Shown: positions 25,101 to 35,499, counted from the stretch's first letter. The stretch: DNA of 64,000 bases from Siphonodentalium dalli (GCA_032622095.1 CP136061.1:38447797-38511796); one strand, 5' to 3'. Program-made: numbers and translations. Notes: a model not told the origin generated them from the sequence alone.

Positions 25101-27880
25101 AAAAATGAAAACATTGTGTTGCTTTTTTCAATGTAATAAATTTTCCATCATGCAGAAAATCAAAAAGTTCCCAGGTTTTGAACTGGTGGAATATTATGGG
25201 AATTTATAGGCGGAGCCAGAGTAGAGCTTTGTGGCATGATCTACATCAAAATAAGTTATCAAATTTGACTCGTATAGCAATATAAGTTTAGGATTGCAAA
25301 CTATATGTGTATATCATATCTGGTCATGCAGTTGCATCGTTTTGGTGTCAAAATTAAAACGTCGAACCATTCAAATGAATTCGTAGAAAACACCAGTATT
25401 TGTGATTGCCACAAGCCAAAACAATAACCTAACCACAAGATAGTTGTAAAAATCATACTGAAGGAACATGTCCATATCTGAGCAAATCTCGCGTGCGAAT
25501 GAATCAACTGTGACGTGATAACACCAGTCGGCAGCCACCACTTAGACACGCCCTCACTCGAGATAATTTACAGCTCCACCCTTTGATTGATTGTTTGACA
25601 ATTCTAAACCGCGATGAAGAATATACGGATTCGTCATCTCAAGTTTACCCTCGGTAAAGCTGGTTTAGCTGGACCGCCGAATTAGATGGTTTAGTTGCCG
25701 GTTTAAGCTTATAAACGCAAACAAAATATCGAAATTGACAAAAACTTATCCCCACACGTTTTATAGGTGTGAGTGCTTCTCGCTTATAAATTTCCAATCA
25801 AAATATGGTCGCTGTCGTAATTATTGATTTTCGCAATCAATAAAACGAGGCGGTCCGCAGTTGGAAAGTACGATTAATTATCTTGATGATACAGAGACAC
25901 TATTGCTAAACCAATGGACTTGTTGGACCAGGTTTAAACCAGAGATGACGAATGCGTCACTTAGACCTACTGACTCACGGCGGTTTAAACCCAGAGGTTG
26001 ACGTAGACCAGGTTGAAACCTGAGATGACGAAACGGGCCAACGAGTTTCAAATGAGCAAAGCTACCATTCTCGTAGAGTATAATGTAGAAGATGTCACAG
26101 ATGTGTCTCTCAAATCTACAAACAAGAATACAACTGCTTCTCTTGGGAACTTTTATTGAGTCTGGACAGGTCTGGATGTGGTTTAATTTGATGCAAACTC
26201 AGTTGGAATTAATATCGGTTTGGTTGGGTTATGACACAAAAGTACATGTACATATGTGAAGTGATGTCCACAAATGGTAATTGTTATACTGAAAGATACG
26301 TCGTACACGTACATGTATATACCTCATATTTATGAAGGCACGGACAGTATAATGAGTGTACATTGCTTCAAGTGTGCTTACTTCAGTGAGCGTGGACAAA
26401 TTATCATACATTTTGGAAATGGCCATCTATCGATCCGAATAGGAAATTGAGATGTCCCTGAATGCAGATCAAGCTTAAAAATATGTGCCAAATTTTGCTC
26501 ATATTTGGGTTCAAACCCACGCAAACCCCCTCTAGCCCAGACATACCCACGTTCTAACCACCTCGGCTGCGGGGAAATCTAGTTTTCTCCAACCTGATCC
26601 CGACCAGATGGCATTTGCGTTCTGGTGCGGAATGCTATACGCACATCAGTATTTATGTGGACACATTTTCTTGATATGGAGCATGGCCACATGCATCAAG
26701 TGATGAAAATGGGTAGATTACATAATGCCAATATGGGCTTATTTCGCATGGTTCCATGTTGGAATATATATAGAGCGTATATTGAGGTTAAATAATGCCA
26801 AAAATAAATAAAATGTTATGTGCTTATTTTTACGAGAACAGGCTGACTAGGTAGGTTTGATATTCTCACCGAATTTAAGGACAAAGTTACTCAAATTATA
26901 CAGCAGAAAATAGTAGCATGTACAGTAAAATATTGTATTGTGCCATACTCAGTTGATAATAATTAAACGTACATGGCTCATTCGAACCTCCAATATTTTT
27001 TTCTACGTAATTTGGAGCGACGGATACGCTAGGTCGATAAATAAACGAACTATTGATATGCCGACTTCATATGCTCTGAAAAACACTTGCCAAAGTCACA
27101 GTCATTTTTCAGCGTTTCAACGTTTCAACGTTTCAAAGTCAGACAAACACTCTTTATTTTTACCATAACATGAATAGACTACCACGGAATGTTCTTTTCT
27201 GTTCTATGTCGCGCAACTGGCTGTTTTGTGGTTGGGACACAAACACCGCTTTCACAGTCGTATTTTTCATTACTTCAATGCGTCCTTTTTGGGTTACATA
27301 ATGCTCGTAGAAAGGTAATTCAGATATGTATCGGCCTATTTCGATACTGAGAACAATTCAAAAGCGAATAATATTATGTGTATTTTGGAGCGCAAACGGA
27401 CATGTGGCTTTAAGACTTACCAGTAGTACAGTATTGACAAATAATTACTTTGTAGGAAAATACATTTTGTTAACATAAAATTTGTTGACCTGAGAACGTT
27501 ACATCAGATATAGGCAACTTGAAATTGGAGACTGCTGATTTAGGTACAACGTTTCAGTTTTCGTCAGAAAATGTTTCTAATGTGGTATTATTTAGCCTAA
27601 TGACACATAATGATGGTTAATCAGCGTTACTTGAGTTTGTCCTTACATTGACGTTTATCTAGCATTTCCTTACACATAAAATATATATCCTTAAATGAAC
27701 GAATAAATACGTTAAATTATCAAATATTTATAGTTGATAAATACTAATCAATGTTTTCTTTATTTGCTGAAGGATGGCATGAAGGCACTAGTGACGACTA
27801 TGTCCTTAACCGACCCGAAGACGAAAGCAGCGTGGAGAAGATTGTTTGTGGTTCTCGCACAAGCCATAGATGAAGCCTAG
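19044..27880 (+). CDS. Globin 1, three exons, 140 aa
   Basis: Intracellular-type single-domain globin that binds haem for oxygen transport or storage. Exons are 19044-19132, 22744-22969 and 27773-27880. Intron 1 splits the codon of residue 30 (B12.2, phase 2; GTAAGT donor, TTTACAG acceptor). Intron 2 is phase 0 after residue 105 (G7.0; GTGAGT donor, CTGAAG acceptor), the two ancestral globin introns. Visible landmarks are Trp14 (A12), Phe28 (B10), Pro36 (C2), Phe42 (CD1), distal His62 (E7) in KGHG and proximal His94 (F8) in FGKFHKEAG. There is no signal peptide. Both introns (3.6 and 4.8 kb) are full of repeats. Exon 3 is 8 residues shorter than in globin 2 (some at the C-terminus), which affects the G-H region. 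The reading frame is intact throughout, so it is probably functional. Confidence 0.9.
19310..20400 (+). repeat. Array of family R3 in globin 1 intron 1
   Basis: Five to six diverged cassettes, each with parts of AAGATGGCTGCCGGCGGCCA, a GATGGCTCCCATCTAGAGGT block and TGTGGCCTGTAGGGTGTGCC followed by AAGGATTTAGTC. The last landmark is near 19350, 19460, 19885, 20050 and 20355. Unit spacing is irregular. The same cassettes occur at 11985-13330. No coding potential. Confidence 0.6.
20725..21600 (+). repeat. Dispersed repeat family R2, copy C, split by a MITE
   Basis: 20725-20941 and 21469-21600 match successive parts of 3735-4100. The break is exactly at TTAA (20938-20941 and 21465-21468) where T1 copy 2 is inserted. 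Matching landmarks are CTCATTCGAGCTTCC on the left and CATGCCGTGCAAATGG on the right. Confidence 0.55.
20942..21464 (+). mobile_element. TTAA MITE family T1, copy 2 (523 bp)
   Basis: Begins AGGCACGCGCGGCG after TTAA and ends CCCTCGTATCT before TTAA. The interior is colinear with 2164-2656 but more diverged, including GGCGGTTTTTGACGG near 21401 and ACGCTCTTTAT-type motifs near 21187. It lies in intron 1 of globin 1 and inside repeat R2. Confidence 0.75.
21637..21725. repeat. Inverted repeat with about 21-nt arms
   Basis: ATATCACATTCGTGTCTGGA at the left pairs with TCCAGACACGAATGATAT at the right (one bulged base), with a loop of about 45 nt. It would form a stem-loop in intron 1 of globin 1. 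Function unknown. Confidence 0.6.
22744..22969 (+). CDS. Globin 1 exon 2 (B12 to G6)
   Basis: 226 nt, one base plus 75 codons, exactly the same length as globin 2 exon 2. It carries LFGQRPDSLTKFAKF (helix C and CD corner), LKGHGEKV (E7 His) and FGKFHKEAGI (F8 His), and ends EFMV before GTGAGT. Confidence 0.93.
23024..23558. mobile_element. Paired-hairpin MITE, TTAACCCTTT type, in globin 1 intron 2
   Basis: The left end TTAACCCTTTCACGACGG and right end CACTTCATAAAAGGGTTAG are inverted repeats. The left TTAA is intact and the right is TTAG. Inside are two hairpin modules: a shortened one at 23070-23120 and a full 67-nt one at 23445-23511 (CCAATGCATTCTCTTATATA ... AATGCATTGG). They are separated by about 320 bp of irregular repeats of TTGTTAAAGAATGTAAGAAC. 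CCCTTT with TTAA is typical of piggyBac-like ends. Non-coding. Confidence 0.75.
24601..26040 (+). mobile_element. 1.44 kb TIR element with GGTTTAAACC motifs
   Basis: The left end TGCCGGCTTCGTCGTCTCCG continues into GTTTAAACC. The right end, read inward, is TGGCCCGTTTCGTCATCTCA followed by GGTTTCAACC, giving imperfect inverted repeats of about 30 bp. Palindromic GGTTTAAACC-like motifs cluster near both ends (24620-24665, 25930-26020). A truncated copy is at 665-1966. No coding sequence recognised. It lies in globin 1 intron 2. Confidence 0.6.
26515..26610 (-). mobile_element. tRNA-like SINE head or tRNA pseudogene
   Basis: On the minus strand GAGGTGGTTAGAACGTGGG resembles a tRNA D-arm/A box, and GGGTTTGAACCC is a good B box (GGTTYGAAYCC) about 45 nt later. 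The predicted acceptor stem does not pair well and no CCA or classical anticodon loop is evident, so a tRNA-derived SINE head is more likely than a working tRNA. Confidence 0.4.
26970..27410 (+). repeat. Dispersed repeat family R2, copy B
   Basis: Colinear with 3735-4180 (GGCTCATTCGAACCTCC, ACTTCATATGCTCTGAAAAA, TACATAATGCTCGTAGAAAG). It also contains TTTCAACG in three successive short direct repeats at about 27113-27137. It lies in globin 1 intron 2. Confidence 0.55.
27773..27880 (+). CDS. Globin 1 exon 3 (G7 to H)
   Basis: 108 nt including TAG. Coding begins DGMKALVTTMS after the acceptor CTGAAG and ends WRRLFVVLAQAIDEA. A consensus-like branch point TACTAAT lies at 27742-27748. Helix H is recognisable by AAWRRLF, shared with YSWRRLC in globin 2. 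Confidence 0.88.
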   Translation, partial: DGMKALVTTMSLTDPKTKAAWRRLFVVLAQAIDEA

Positions 27881-27895
27881 TCACATGGATTATAA

Positions 27896-27901
27896 AATAA
27901 A
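27896..27901 (+). promoter_or_regulatory. Globin 1 polyadenylation signal AATAAA
   Basis: AATAAA 16 nt after the stop codon, followed by AC-rich then GT-rich sequence. It would give an unusually short 3' UTR, so a downstream signal may also be used. Confidence 0.5.
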
Positions 27902-29040
27902 CATAAACATTCAGTTTCGCACCCTGTCTCCATTCTTTATTTCTAGCACACCGGACTTGTTTCCTGGGAGGGACTATACCTCGATATGTTTATGTGGCTC
28001 AATTTCCGAGAATAGTTAAGTGGTTAAAATGAAATAGTGTCACTGCATAGAAACATTTACCAACGTAATGGAAGCAATTATATGCGTCGTATACTTATGA
28101 ACTTAATTCAACTGGCAATAACAACCTAAACGCATATATAAATGACATGTTATGAATGTAAGTAACTTTGGTGAAAAGTCACGAGTGACAGTTATTTTAA
28201 TAGGTACTTCCTTTTCGGTCACGGATCCCACGACTCAAATACCACACTGGCAGAAAAATAACATATATGTAGCGGCGCGTATTTTTCATAACATAAGAAC
28301 GAATTACATGCTTAAACGTGTATGGATATGCGAATAAAAGTTCTCGAATCACAGCAGTGTTGGAGTTTTATTTAATCAATCAACATTCCACATACATACA
28401 GTCTCAATATTCGAGCTATCGGGTCAAAATGGTGCGAAATATCAAAGAGTTCTTGGAGAGCATTTCATTGTTAGAACCGATGACTTGTGTGGCCTTGTGG
28501 GCAGAAATATTACACATATTCCGTCGTGAGGTAAACGATAATTTTACCAAAACTATGAGCGTCATGAACTGTCCTGCATGTCTCGCAGTGTGGCAAATAT
28601 TTGAAAATGCGGCGGAAGCTTATAAAGCCTTAATTATATAAAATACAGTGTTAAATTATGGACTTCTATTAAGTATTTAATATTTATTATATCATCTAAA
28701 TCCCCGTTCGATTCTAAAATCGTTTAGAATGGGCACTGCGGGCGTATACCATCAGCTCATGTGGTGCAACCTCTTTGTTGAAGCATCTAATATTACATTT
28801 GGATGTTTCATAGATATTACGCCCATAAATGCTATCAGCATTATGATTACATGCTATCTATACCGTGAAAAAAATTGTGAAAGGTGTCTACAAGACAGGT
28901 TTTGCCAACTCTCAATTACAATTAACAGACACATCTCAAGCATGATGAATGCCCTAGAACTGCAACCATGAAATATTAAATTGTTGAAGTTCGTCCCTAG
29001 AGTGCTCACCAGCGATTTGCCTAACTGTCTTTCTCAAAAG
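27902..29040. other. No recognised feature; two short unassigned ORFs
   Basis: Plus-strand ORFs at 28318-28641 (107 codons, internal Met at 28429) and 28729-28971 (80 codons) contain Cys pairs (NCPACLAVW; CERCLQDRFC) that might look like CxxC motifs. I recognise no family, and there is no second copy in the window to test conservation. They could be exons of an unknown gene, repeat fragments or chance. Confidence 0.25.
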
Positions 29041-29044
29041 TACA

Positions 29045-29140
29045 TACACTGACACAGCTATAGGAATAAACACTGATACAGCTAGGAATAAACACTGGTA
29101 CAGCTAGGAGAAAATACTGATACAGCTGGGAGTAAATCAG
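29045..29140 (+). repeat. Minisatellite, about 24-bp unit, four copies
   Basis: Imperfect tandem units of the form GATACAGCTAGGAATAAACACT between 29045 and 29140. Confidence 0.7.
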
Positions 29141-29330
29141 AATCAGAATCAGAACTTTATTCTCAAATCGCCGGACGTGTCCGGTATAACAGAGTGTAGT
29201 TATGAATAGACATCAATATATTCATATAGATAATAGTGCAAATGAAAACAATATATAGGTCAATATATATAGGTCAATAATCGTGTACACGCGCGGAGAG
29301 GGTGGGGATGGGTTTTGGGTTAGGTGTGTG
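29138..29330 (-). mobile_element. Retroposon 3' end with (TTCTGA)n tail
   Basis: On the minus strand the sequence ends AATAAAGTTCTGATTCTGAT, continuing TCTGATT. This AATAAA-plus-hexamer tail is characteristic of the 3' ends of many non-LTR retroposons and their SINEs. The upstream part, GTCCGGCGATTTG and the CCCCACCCTCTCCGCGCG block, is non-coding. No ORF is attached. Confidence 0.55.
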
Positions 29331-29743
29331 TATAGGGGACTAACAGCGGGTCTGGCATAAATCACTGGGGTGATATGACAATCGTGTTGATCATATTTGC
29401 CTCCCGTATAGTTTCACTGTATATATGTTACAGTTAATATGTATTATCAGTTAATATGTATAATACGTTAAATTTGCAGTTATTATGTGTAATACCTGAT
29501 TCACTCAGTTAATACGTATAATACCTGAAATTTTCTGAAATTAGTAGTGTTTTATTAGACATATTAACTGATTTTGATAATTGACAATAACAACTTGTGT
29601 GAGTTCATCAACATATTTATTAACCATAAGATATTTATTTGAAACATTAAAATCACACACAAATAACATCAATAACATTTGACAAACAATAATATTGCGT
29701 TATAATACATCTTAATCATCTTGAACCAGCATGTAGTAATAGT

Positions 29744-30382
29744 TCAGTAGTTCTTATTCTTACAGTCAAGACTTGAGTGGCATCGTGAGTTACATAGCAG
29801 TCCTGCTTTGAAACATTTGCATCTCTTAGTCTGACATCGCTTGCTACCTGAACAATTGCACTTTGCAAACCCTTGACCACCATAAATAGATTCCTTTTGA
29901 ACAGCTAATCTTAGGAAAATACTATTGTCAACAATAACATCATCAATGTTATACAGAGCAGTGGCACACACATCAAACTGATTTCGAGAGTACTTTCCGT
30001 TCAATAGTCCAGACTTCACTGCGATGGAGTACATTCCACTTCCACTGATATATGTGACGATACCGATAATGTTGCGAGGATCACCGCGACCTCTGTCGAT
30101 AGATGGGATTGGAACAGTAACATTGTCGCCGACTTTAACGTCGGAAAGCACGATCTTGCTTCTCTTCACCATATTTTCTGCTTGGTGTAGTTGGGATTCA
30201 GCAGCTCGTTTTCTGTTGAATCGGATGTTCTCCTGTTGGTCTGCAATCAGTGTGATGGCTTCGTCGAATTTCGAGTCGTCGGAAGGATCTGATGGTTCTG
30301 GCACTTCTGTAGAGTCGGATTGTTGTGCTGTTGGTAACGAAACAACACTCAGCAAGTCATCCTCGCTTTCTAGTCTGGACAC
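29744..30382 (-). pseudogene. KRBA2/integrase-like C-terminal domain ORF, 212 aa
   Basis: Longest clean ORF in the window. The first 60 residues are acidic and serine-rich. Then come RKRAAESQLHQAENMVKRSK (a basic helix), DVKVGDNVTVPIPSIDRGRG (a small SH3-like or chromo-like barrel start) followed by DPRNIIG, SRNQFDVC, and finally GGQGFAKCNC with a C-terminal cysteine cluster, CQTKRCKCFKAGLLCNSRCH. This order matches the C-terminus of KRAB-A-domain-containing-2-like proteins and related integrase-derived repeat proteins common in invertebrates. The upstream integrase catalytic core is absent, so it is either the last exon of a domesticated gene or a truncated mobile element. The frame is open, which suggests recent origin or constraint. 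Confidence 0.65.
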
Positions 30383-30869
30383 TACTTCTTGACGTACGTG
30401 GTGGGCTTTGGGTGGGGGTGCTCCAATGTTCGCATGGTTATGCCACAGGGGGCTCCATTAGGCGAAGGGCGTCTCGGATGAACATGCTAAGATTGGTGAG
30501 AATTCTTTTATTTGTGATATTTTCGTCTCAAGTCGCGGAGTTTTTCACATTTGAGTATGATATGGTATTCATCACCAAGTTCAACGTCACATAGCGTGCA
30601 CTTTCGATCGGATTAGCCTTTTTTTTTGCCCACGATCCGGATTCGATCGGTAAGTTATGATTTCTTGTAAGAAATTTAATCAGACGCTTTACTACTGTTT
30701 GGTTTTCTAAAGAGAGCTACATTTCCTTTTAAATGTCAGTCTTGATGGTTCTTTAGAAGGCACAGTTATTAGATTATACTATAGCACCATGCCATGCTTG
30801 TACAAATGCGTCTTGTATTCGACCTTTGTTGAGTCTATTGACATAAGGTGGGTTGATAGTTGCTTGATC

Positions 30870-31790
30870 TATCCAGATCGGGCGAGTCGCTGCCTGCAAC
30901 GGAAGTGGATAAATTAACCCATATGCTGCTTCCGAATTCGCTATGAATGTACGCAAAAACGCCGAAAATAACACCCGCCGACCGCACCGCCCACAGGGGA
31001 CCGAGCGAAATGGGGCATGCCCTATCGTGCAGAATAGACCTGTATATACCAAAGTTCCAATCCCCAAGTCGATAGCTCGAGTGGACACGGCACTGTCAAC
31101 CCCTAACTTGCGGCCGGTTCCGTCAGGTACGCAACATCGAAAAGGGAACCAACCGCACATTTCCTGGCTACCTGACCACGGAAATGGACATTCTATCATG
31201 CAGCGAAAACCTCTATGCATCCATGGGCGATCGGGCAAGTCGCTTACTGTAACAGAAGTGAATAAAGTAACCCATATGCTGCTGCCGAATTCGCTATGAA
31301 TGTACGCAAAACGCCGAAAATAACACCCGCCGACCGCACCTCCCCCAGGGGACCGACCGAAATGGGCATGGCCTATCGTGCAGAATAGACCTGTATATAC
31401 CAGAGTTCCAATCCCCTAGTCGATTGCTCCAGTTGACACGGCACTGTTAACCCCTAACTTGCGGCCGGTTCCGTCAGGTACGCCAAATCCAAAAAGGCAC
31501 CGACCGCACCTCCCCTGGCTGCCTGACTACGGAAATGGACAAACTATCATGCAGCGAAAACCTCTATGCAGCCATGGGCGATCGGGCAAGTCGCTTACTG
31601 TAACAGAAATGAATAAATTAACCCATATGCTGCTGCCGAATGCGCTATGAATGTACGCAAAACACCGAAAATAACACCCGCCGATCGCACCGCCCCCACG
31701 GGACCGAGCGAAATGGGGCATGCACTGTCGTGCAGAAGAGACCCGTATGTACCAAAGTTCCAATCCCCAAGTCGATAGCTTGAGCGGAAT
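30870..31790 (+). repeat. 352-bp satellite, about 2.6 tandem units
   Basis: ATATGCTGCT starts at 30921, 31274 and 31625 (spacing 353 and 351). Units share GAATTCGCTATGAATGTACG, ACACCCGCCGACCGCACC, CTGTATATACCAAAGTTCCA and TTGCGGCCGGTTCCGTCAGG. ORFs across it differ between units by frameshifts and are not genes. Two units of the same satellite, inverted, lie at 34285-34925. Confidence 0.85.
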
Positions 31791-32074
31791 CACTATAACC
31801 ATTATCAGTACATGCATGACATTGGTTATAATAATTACTATAGCATTACCATGCACTGTTATCACCGTATGATATATTCATCAAAATCGTCGTTTATTTA
31901 CATTTCTGTTTGCAATATGACACTTTTAAACAAACTATTTAAGTGATAATTCTATAGTGGGAAAGTTTACATGTAATCAGATTTTAAAATCCCTTAATCT
32001 GATCATTTTTTAAATCCCAATCAATTCGCATGATCGTATAACTAGTGTTGAAACCAATTCCTATAAAAAGACGT

Positions 32075-32076
<2 letters not shown>

Positions 32077-32150
<74 letters not shown>
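32077..32150. repeat. (TA)n microsatellite
   Basis: About 36 uninterrupted TA dinucleotides. It could form cruciforms and is probably length-polymorphic. The (IY)n ORFs over it are artefacts. Confidence 0.95.
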
Positions 32151-32156
<6 letters not shown>

Positions 32157-32394
32157 TCTTTATTATCCTCCATATATGGAGATTCATATATAAATGTTTA
32201 TATTATGAAAACAAACACAATTTGGTACATAACACAGTGTATAACAAATTTATAATTACAAACATATCTACAACACATGTCTCAATATGTATGATGATCC
32301 AACTACACATGCACATATACACACACTCGTACACTACATAAAGTAGACATTCCATTATACAGCCATATCGTACTTACATACACAGAAATAGCTT

Positions 32395-32525
32395 ACTCCG
32401 AGACGACCAAGCCGGAGTGGGACCCGAATCAGGGATCTCTCTCTCTCGCTGGAAGACCCACAAACGCCAATGCCTTTGTGCAGTCTTACCGACTCAGAGC
32501 CGACCATTTCCCCAGCACCACTCAT
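32395..32525 (-). mobile_element. Possible tRNA-derived SINE
   Basis: On the minus strand GGCTCTGAGTCGGTAAGACT resembles an A-box region and TGATTCGGGTCCCACTC a B box, separated by a longer-than-usual spacer containing (GA)n. It is flanked by ATACA-rich simple sequence (32270-32360, 32530-32630). The evidence is weak. Confidence 0.3.
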
Positions 32526-32730
32526 ATATATACACAGCCATATCATACTTACAGACATACAGACGACAGTCAGACAAGCAGGCATACGAGACAAACACAC
32601 AAACGGCATACATACATACAGACAAATGTACTTACTGGTAAAACAATACACCGATACATGTGATATGAACAATTACGAACACGCTTATAACTGCATGTTA
32701 TGATCGAGTTTACATGAAGGTTTGTGAGAT

Positions 32731-33650
32731 CTAGTCAGGACTTGGCGTCAGTCGATCAACATATACTCTCCAGAGGAATGCGGCTTTGTTCACGAAAAAG
32801 TCTATTAGTTCATTTTCTTCTTCGGTAGCACAGAATATGTTTTCATGCTGACCTGTTAGTAGAACGCGCGTTTTGGATTCTACATCCAGTTTATCATATT
32901 GCATATAAATGTCTACATGAAACAAGTTTAGTAGCTCGAATTCAAAGGTATTTCGATCGTCGCAAATGGAAGAACATTCGATTAAGGCATGTTTTACAAG
33001 ATCTTTATGTTTGTTGTTACATAATACGCAGGTTTCTTCATTTGTTTCCAGGATACAATTAAGGCGTGCAATAAGTAGATATGATTTTTTTATGGGCTGG
33101 GTATATTCGGCAATTTTCCCATAGTCGGGACATACATAACGTTGGATGGACGGCAGATAACCTGACAAGTCGAGTATCCTCATTTAAGCTCATTTCCCAA
33201 TATTCTCTATTAACTCTTGACCATGATTCATTTATCGCACATTTCCAAGTAGATTTCTTCGGAAATATTGAATCTTCGATGTAGTTCACAATGGTCTCTG
33301 TCATTTTATATCTACTAAGGACGAAGAATATGTCAGACGAGTAACTAGATAGAGAGGTTGAAGCACCTATGGTGTACTGATATAAGCGAGTAAGAAATAC
33401 TTGCTTTGCTGTTTTGGAAACTTTTAAGTTGCACAACGAGCCGAAGAATGACAATTTACGTTTTTCGATAAGTGACACCATAGATGAAGTTCCAACCAAT
33501 TCTTGAGCTATATATAACCGTTTTTGTGCGATGATGAAGGCCCTGGTAATATTTTAAACAAAATCTGTCTGTTCTCTCAAGTCGATCAATGTGAGTTTGA
33601 TTTAAATTCCAGAGGAGTTCAGAGCCGTACAGACCTTATGGTATAACCAC
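32731..33650 (-). pseudogene. LINE ORF2 C-terminal region
   Basis: Two overlapping minus-strand frames (33499-33059 and 33183-32731) with a frameshift between them read as the region after the RT core of a Jockey/CR1-like LINE. Upstream is WNLNQTHIDRLERTDRFCLK (about 33610-33550), then EKRKLSFFGSLCNL, TWKCAINESWSRVNREYW, LIARLNCI and the Cys/His motif CVLCNNKHKDLVKHALIEC, followed by a C-terminal helical tail. The CxxC-x-H-x-C arrangement is the usual C-terminal zinc-binding motif of this group. No RT catalytic motifs remain, so it is a fragment. Confidence 0.7.
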
Positions 33651-34284
33651 TGATGAATAAATTAACGAGCAACTTTTGGAGGTCATACTACCGGGATAGA
33701 GTCCAGCATTGTTCAACATCATAAACGTGCTACGGGTCTTATCGCATATGTGATCAGTGAAAATCCCGTTGAAGTTGTACTTGTCAAGTGAGATACCCAA
33801 ATGAGTGGTGTTCGTACTTTCTTTGATATCTGAGGTTCCTCGAACTAAATTAGTTAATCACTTGACTGATATTCACAAGGGATTCACCCAAATAAATAAA
33901 TTAATTTAATTGAAATTCATGGTGACGAACGTGACACCTCTCTATCGCCCACGCATAATGTCACATGCAGTGCTTTGAACAGCATACCAATTTAAGTCAC
34001 CACCGATGAGACTATAATAATGACTTGAATTGTGTTGTTTTATAATAAATAAACATGGGGTTAGCCCCCCCCCCGATCCCCCGCAAATCACATATTCAGT
34101 TGTTTCATAATATATTGTTGCATGTATGATAAAGAAAAGTCTCCGTGGAACATCTGAGACACAATACACAGTTATACTATGTTTAATTATAGTCCTTATA
34201 ACTTACATGTCTCATACCTCTATATTTCAATTGATATGCTATCACTCACCTCGTGTAAGTTTTCGAATGTCTGTGTTGATCTAG
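33651..34284. other. No recognised feature
   Basis: Holds a C run at 34067-34075 and AT-rich sequence; no ORF or repeat match seen. Confidence 0.3.
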
Positions 34285-34925
34285 CATGACCAGAATACAC
34301 TCTTCGCTGCATGATATGATGTACATTTCCGTGGTCATGCAGTCAGGGTCGGTGCGGTCGGTGCCTTTTTAAATTTCGCGTACCTGTCGGAACCGGCCGC
34401 AAGTTAGAGGTTAACAGTGCCGTGTCCACTCGAGCTATCGTATTGAAGATTGGAACTGTGGTATATACATGTCTATTATGCACGATATGCCATTCCCCGT
34501 CTGGGTCGGTTCCCGGGTGGCGGTGCGGTCGGCGGGTGTTATTTTCGGTGTTTTGCGAACATTCATAGCGAATTCGGCAGCAGCGTATGGGTTAATTTAA
34601 TCACCTCCGCTGCAGCTAGTTGGCGACTTGTCCGATCGCCCATGGATGCAGAGTGGTATTCGCTGCGTGATACGATGTCCATTTGCGTCGTCACGCAGCC
34701 AGGGGAGGTGCGGTCGGTGCCTTTTTGGATTTTGCGTACCTGACGGAACCGGCCGAAAGTTAGGGGTTAACAGTGCCGTGGTCGCTCGAACTACCGACTA
34801 GGGGATGGGAACTTTGGTATATACAGGTCTATTCTGCACGATAGTGCAAACCCCATCACGCTCGGACCCCCTGGTGGAGGTGCGGTCGGTGCGGGCGGGT
34901 GCGGTCGGCTGTTAGTAGAACCCGA
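34285..34925 (-). repeat. 352-bp satellite, inverted array, about 1.8 units
   Basis: Reverse complement of the 30870-31790 units. TGGTATATACATGTCTATTA near 34459 and TGGTATATACAGGTCTATTC near 34817 mark two successive units about 358 bp apart. It ends in a GGTGCGGTCGGTGCGGGCGG run. The 2.5 kb between the two arrays (31790-34285) is thus flanked by inverted satellite DNA. Confidence 0.8.
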
Positions 34926-35401
34926 TTACATGTAAGTTGTGGCATTCCTTCATATTACGTAGGTAGCGGCATGACTTCAGATTACAGGTAAGTAGCGGTA
35001 TGCCTTACTAATGACTGGAACGGTGTTTTTTGCATCTTGTATGGTGTGGCCAAAATAAACCAACACTAGTTGTAACTGCTAATCGTAATTGCGTTTCTAC
35101 GAACATTCTCTAATCTGACCGGGACTGTGTGTATTGCACTCGATCTGCTCCCAAACCAGGTCGCCGCAACTAAAATGCACTTGCGTGCCCATTAGCCCCG
35201 GCGCGGCGGCGCTTCTACTTAATAGAAGTAAATCACAAAGTGTTCGAACGGATGTCTATTGTGCCACAATTATGTACAGATAATAAAATACCGCCAGCGT
35301 ATAGCGCGAGTATCAAATGCAAACAATACTGGCTTGTCAACCTCAGTGCTCATTGTATATTTCACTGGGGAGTATAAGTTCTGTCCAATATCCGTGGCAA
35401 A
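34926..35401. other. Presumed upstream region of globin 2
   Basis: No repeat recognised apart from the pair GTAAGTTGTGGCATTCCTTC / GTAAGTAGCGGTATGCCTTA near 34932 and 34986. Start context GGCAAAATGGCG has A at -3 and G at +4, close to an animal Kozak consensus. GTATAAGT at 35372 is too close to the ATG to be a clear TATA box. Confidence 0.3.
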
Positions 35402-35499
35402 ATGGCGATGAATCTGACCGCAGATGATAAGGCAGCTGTCCAACATTCTTGGTCAAAGGTCACGGATATCGAAGTTTTCGGACATGATTTCTTTTATAC
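35402..35499 (+). CDS. Globin 2 exon 1 (helix A to B12)
   Basis: 98 nt, 32 codons plus two bases. It starts MAMNLTADDKAAVQHSW and ends HDFFY plus split Thr AC|T, followed by GTGAGT. A second Met at codon 3 aligns with Met1 of globin 1 more closely, so either could initiate. Confidence 0.92.

Noticed and set aside
30024-30392. 122-codon plus-strand ORF opposite the KRBA2-like ORF
   Set aside because: It is the antisense shadow of 29744-30382, whose translation carries recognisable domain order and a cysteine cluster.
30943-31650. ORFs of 63-154 codons across the 352-bp satellite
   Set aside because: Frames are not maintained between tandem units, and the satellite is also found inverted without the ORF.
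31984-32341. Ile-Tyr repeat proteins
   Set aside because: They are translations of the (TA)n microsatellite.
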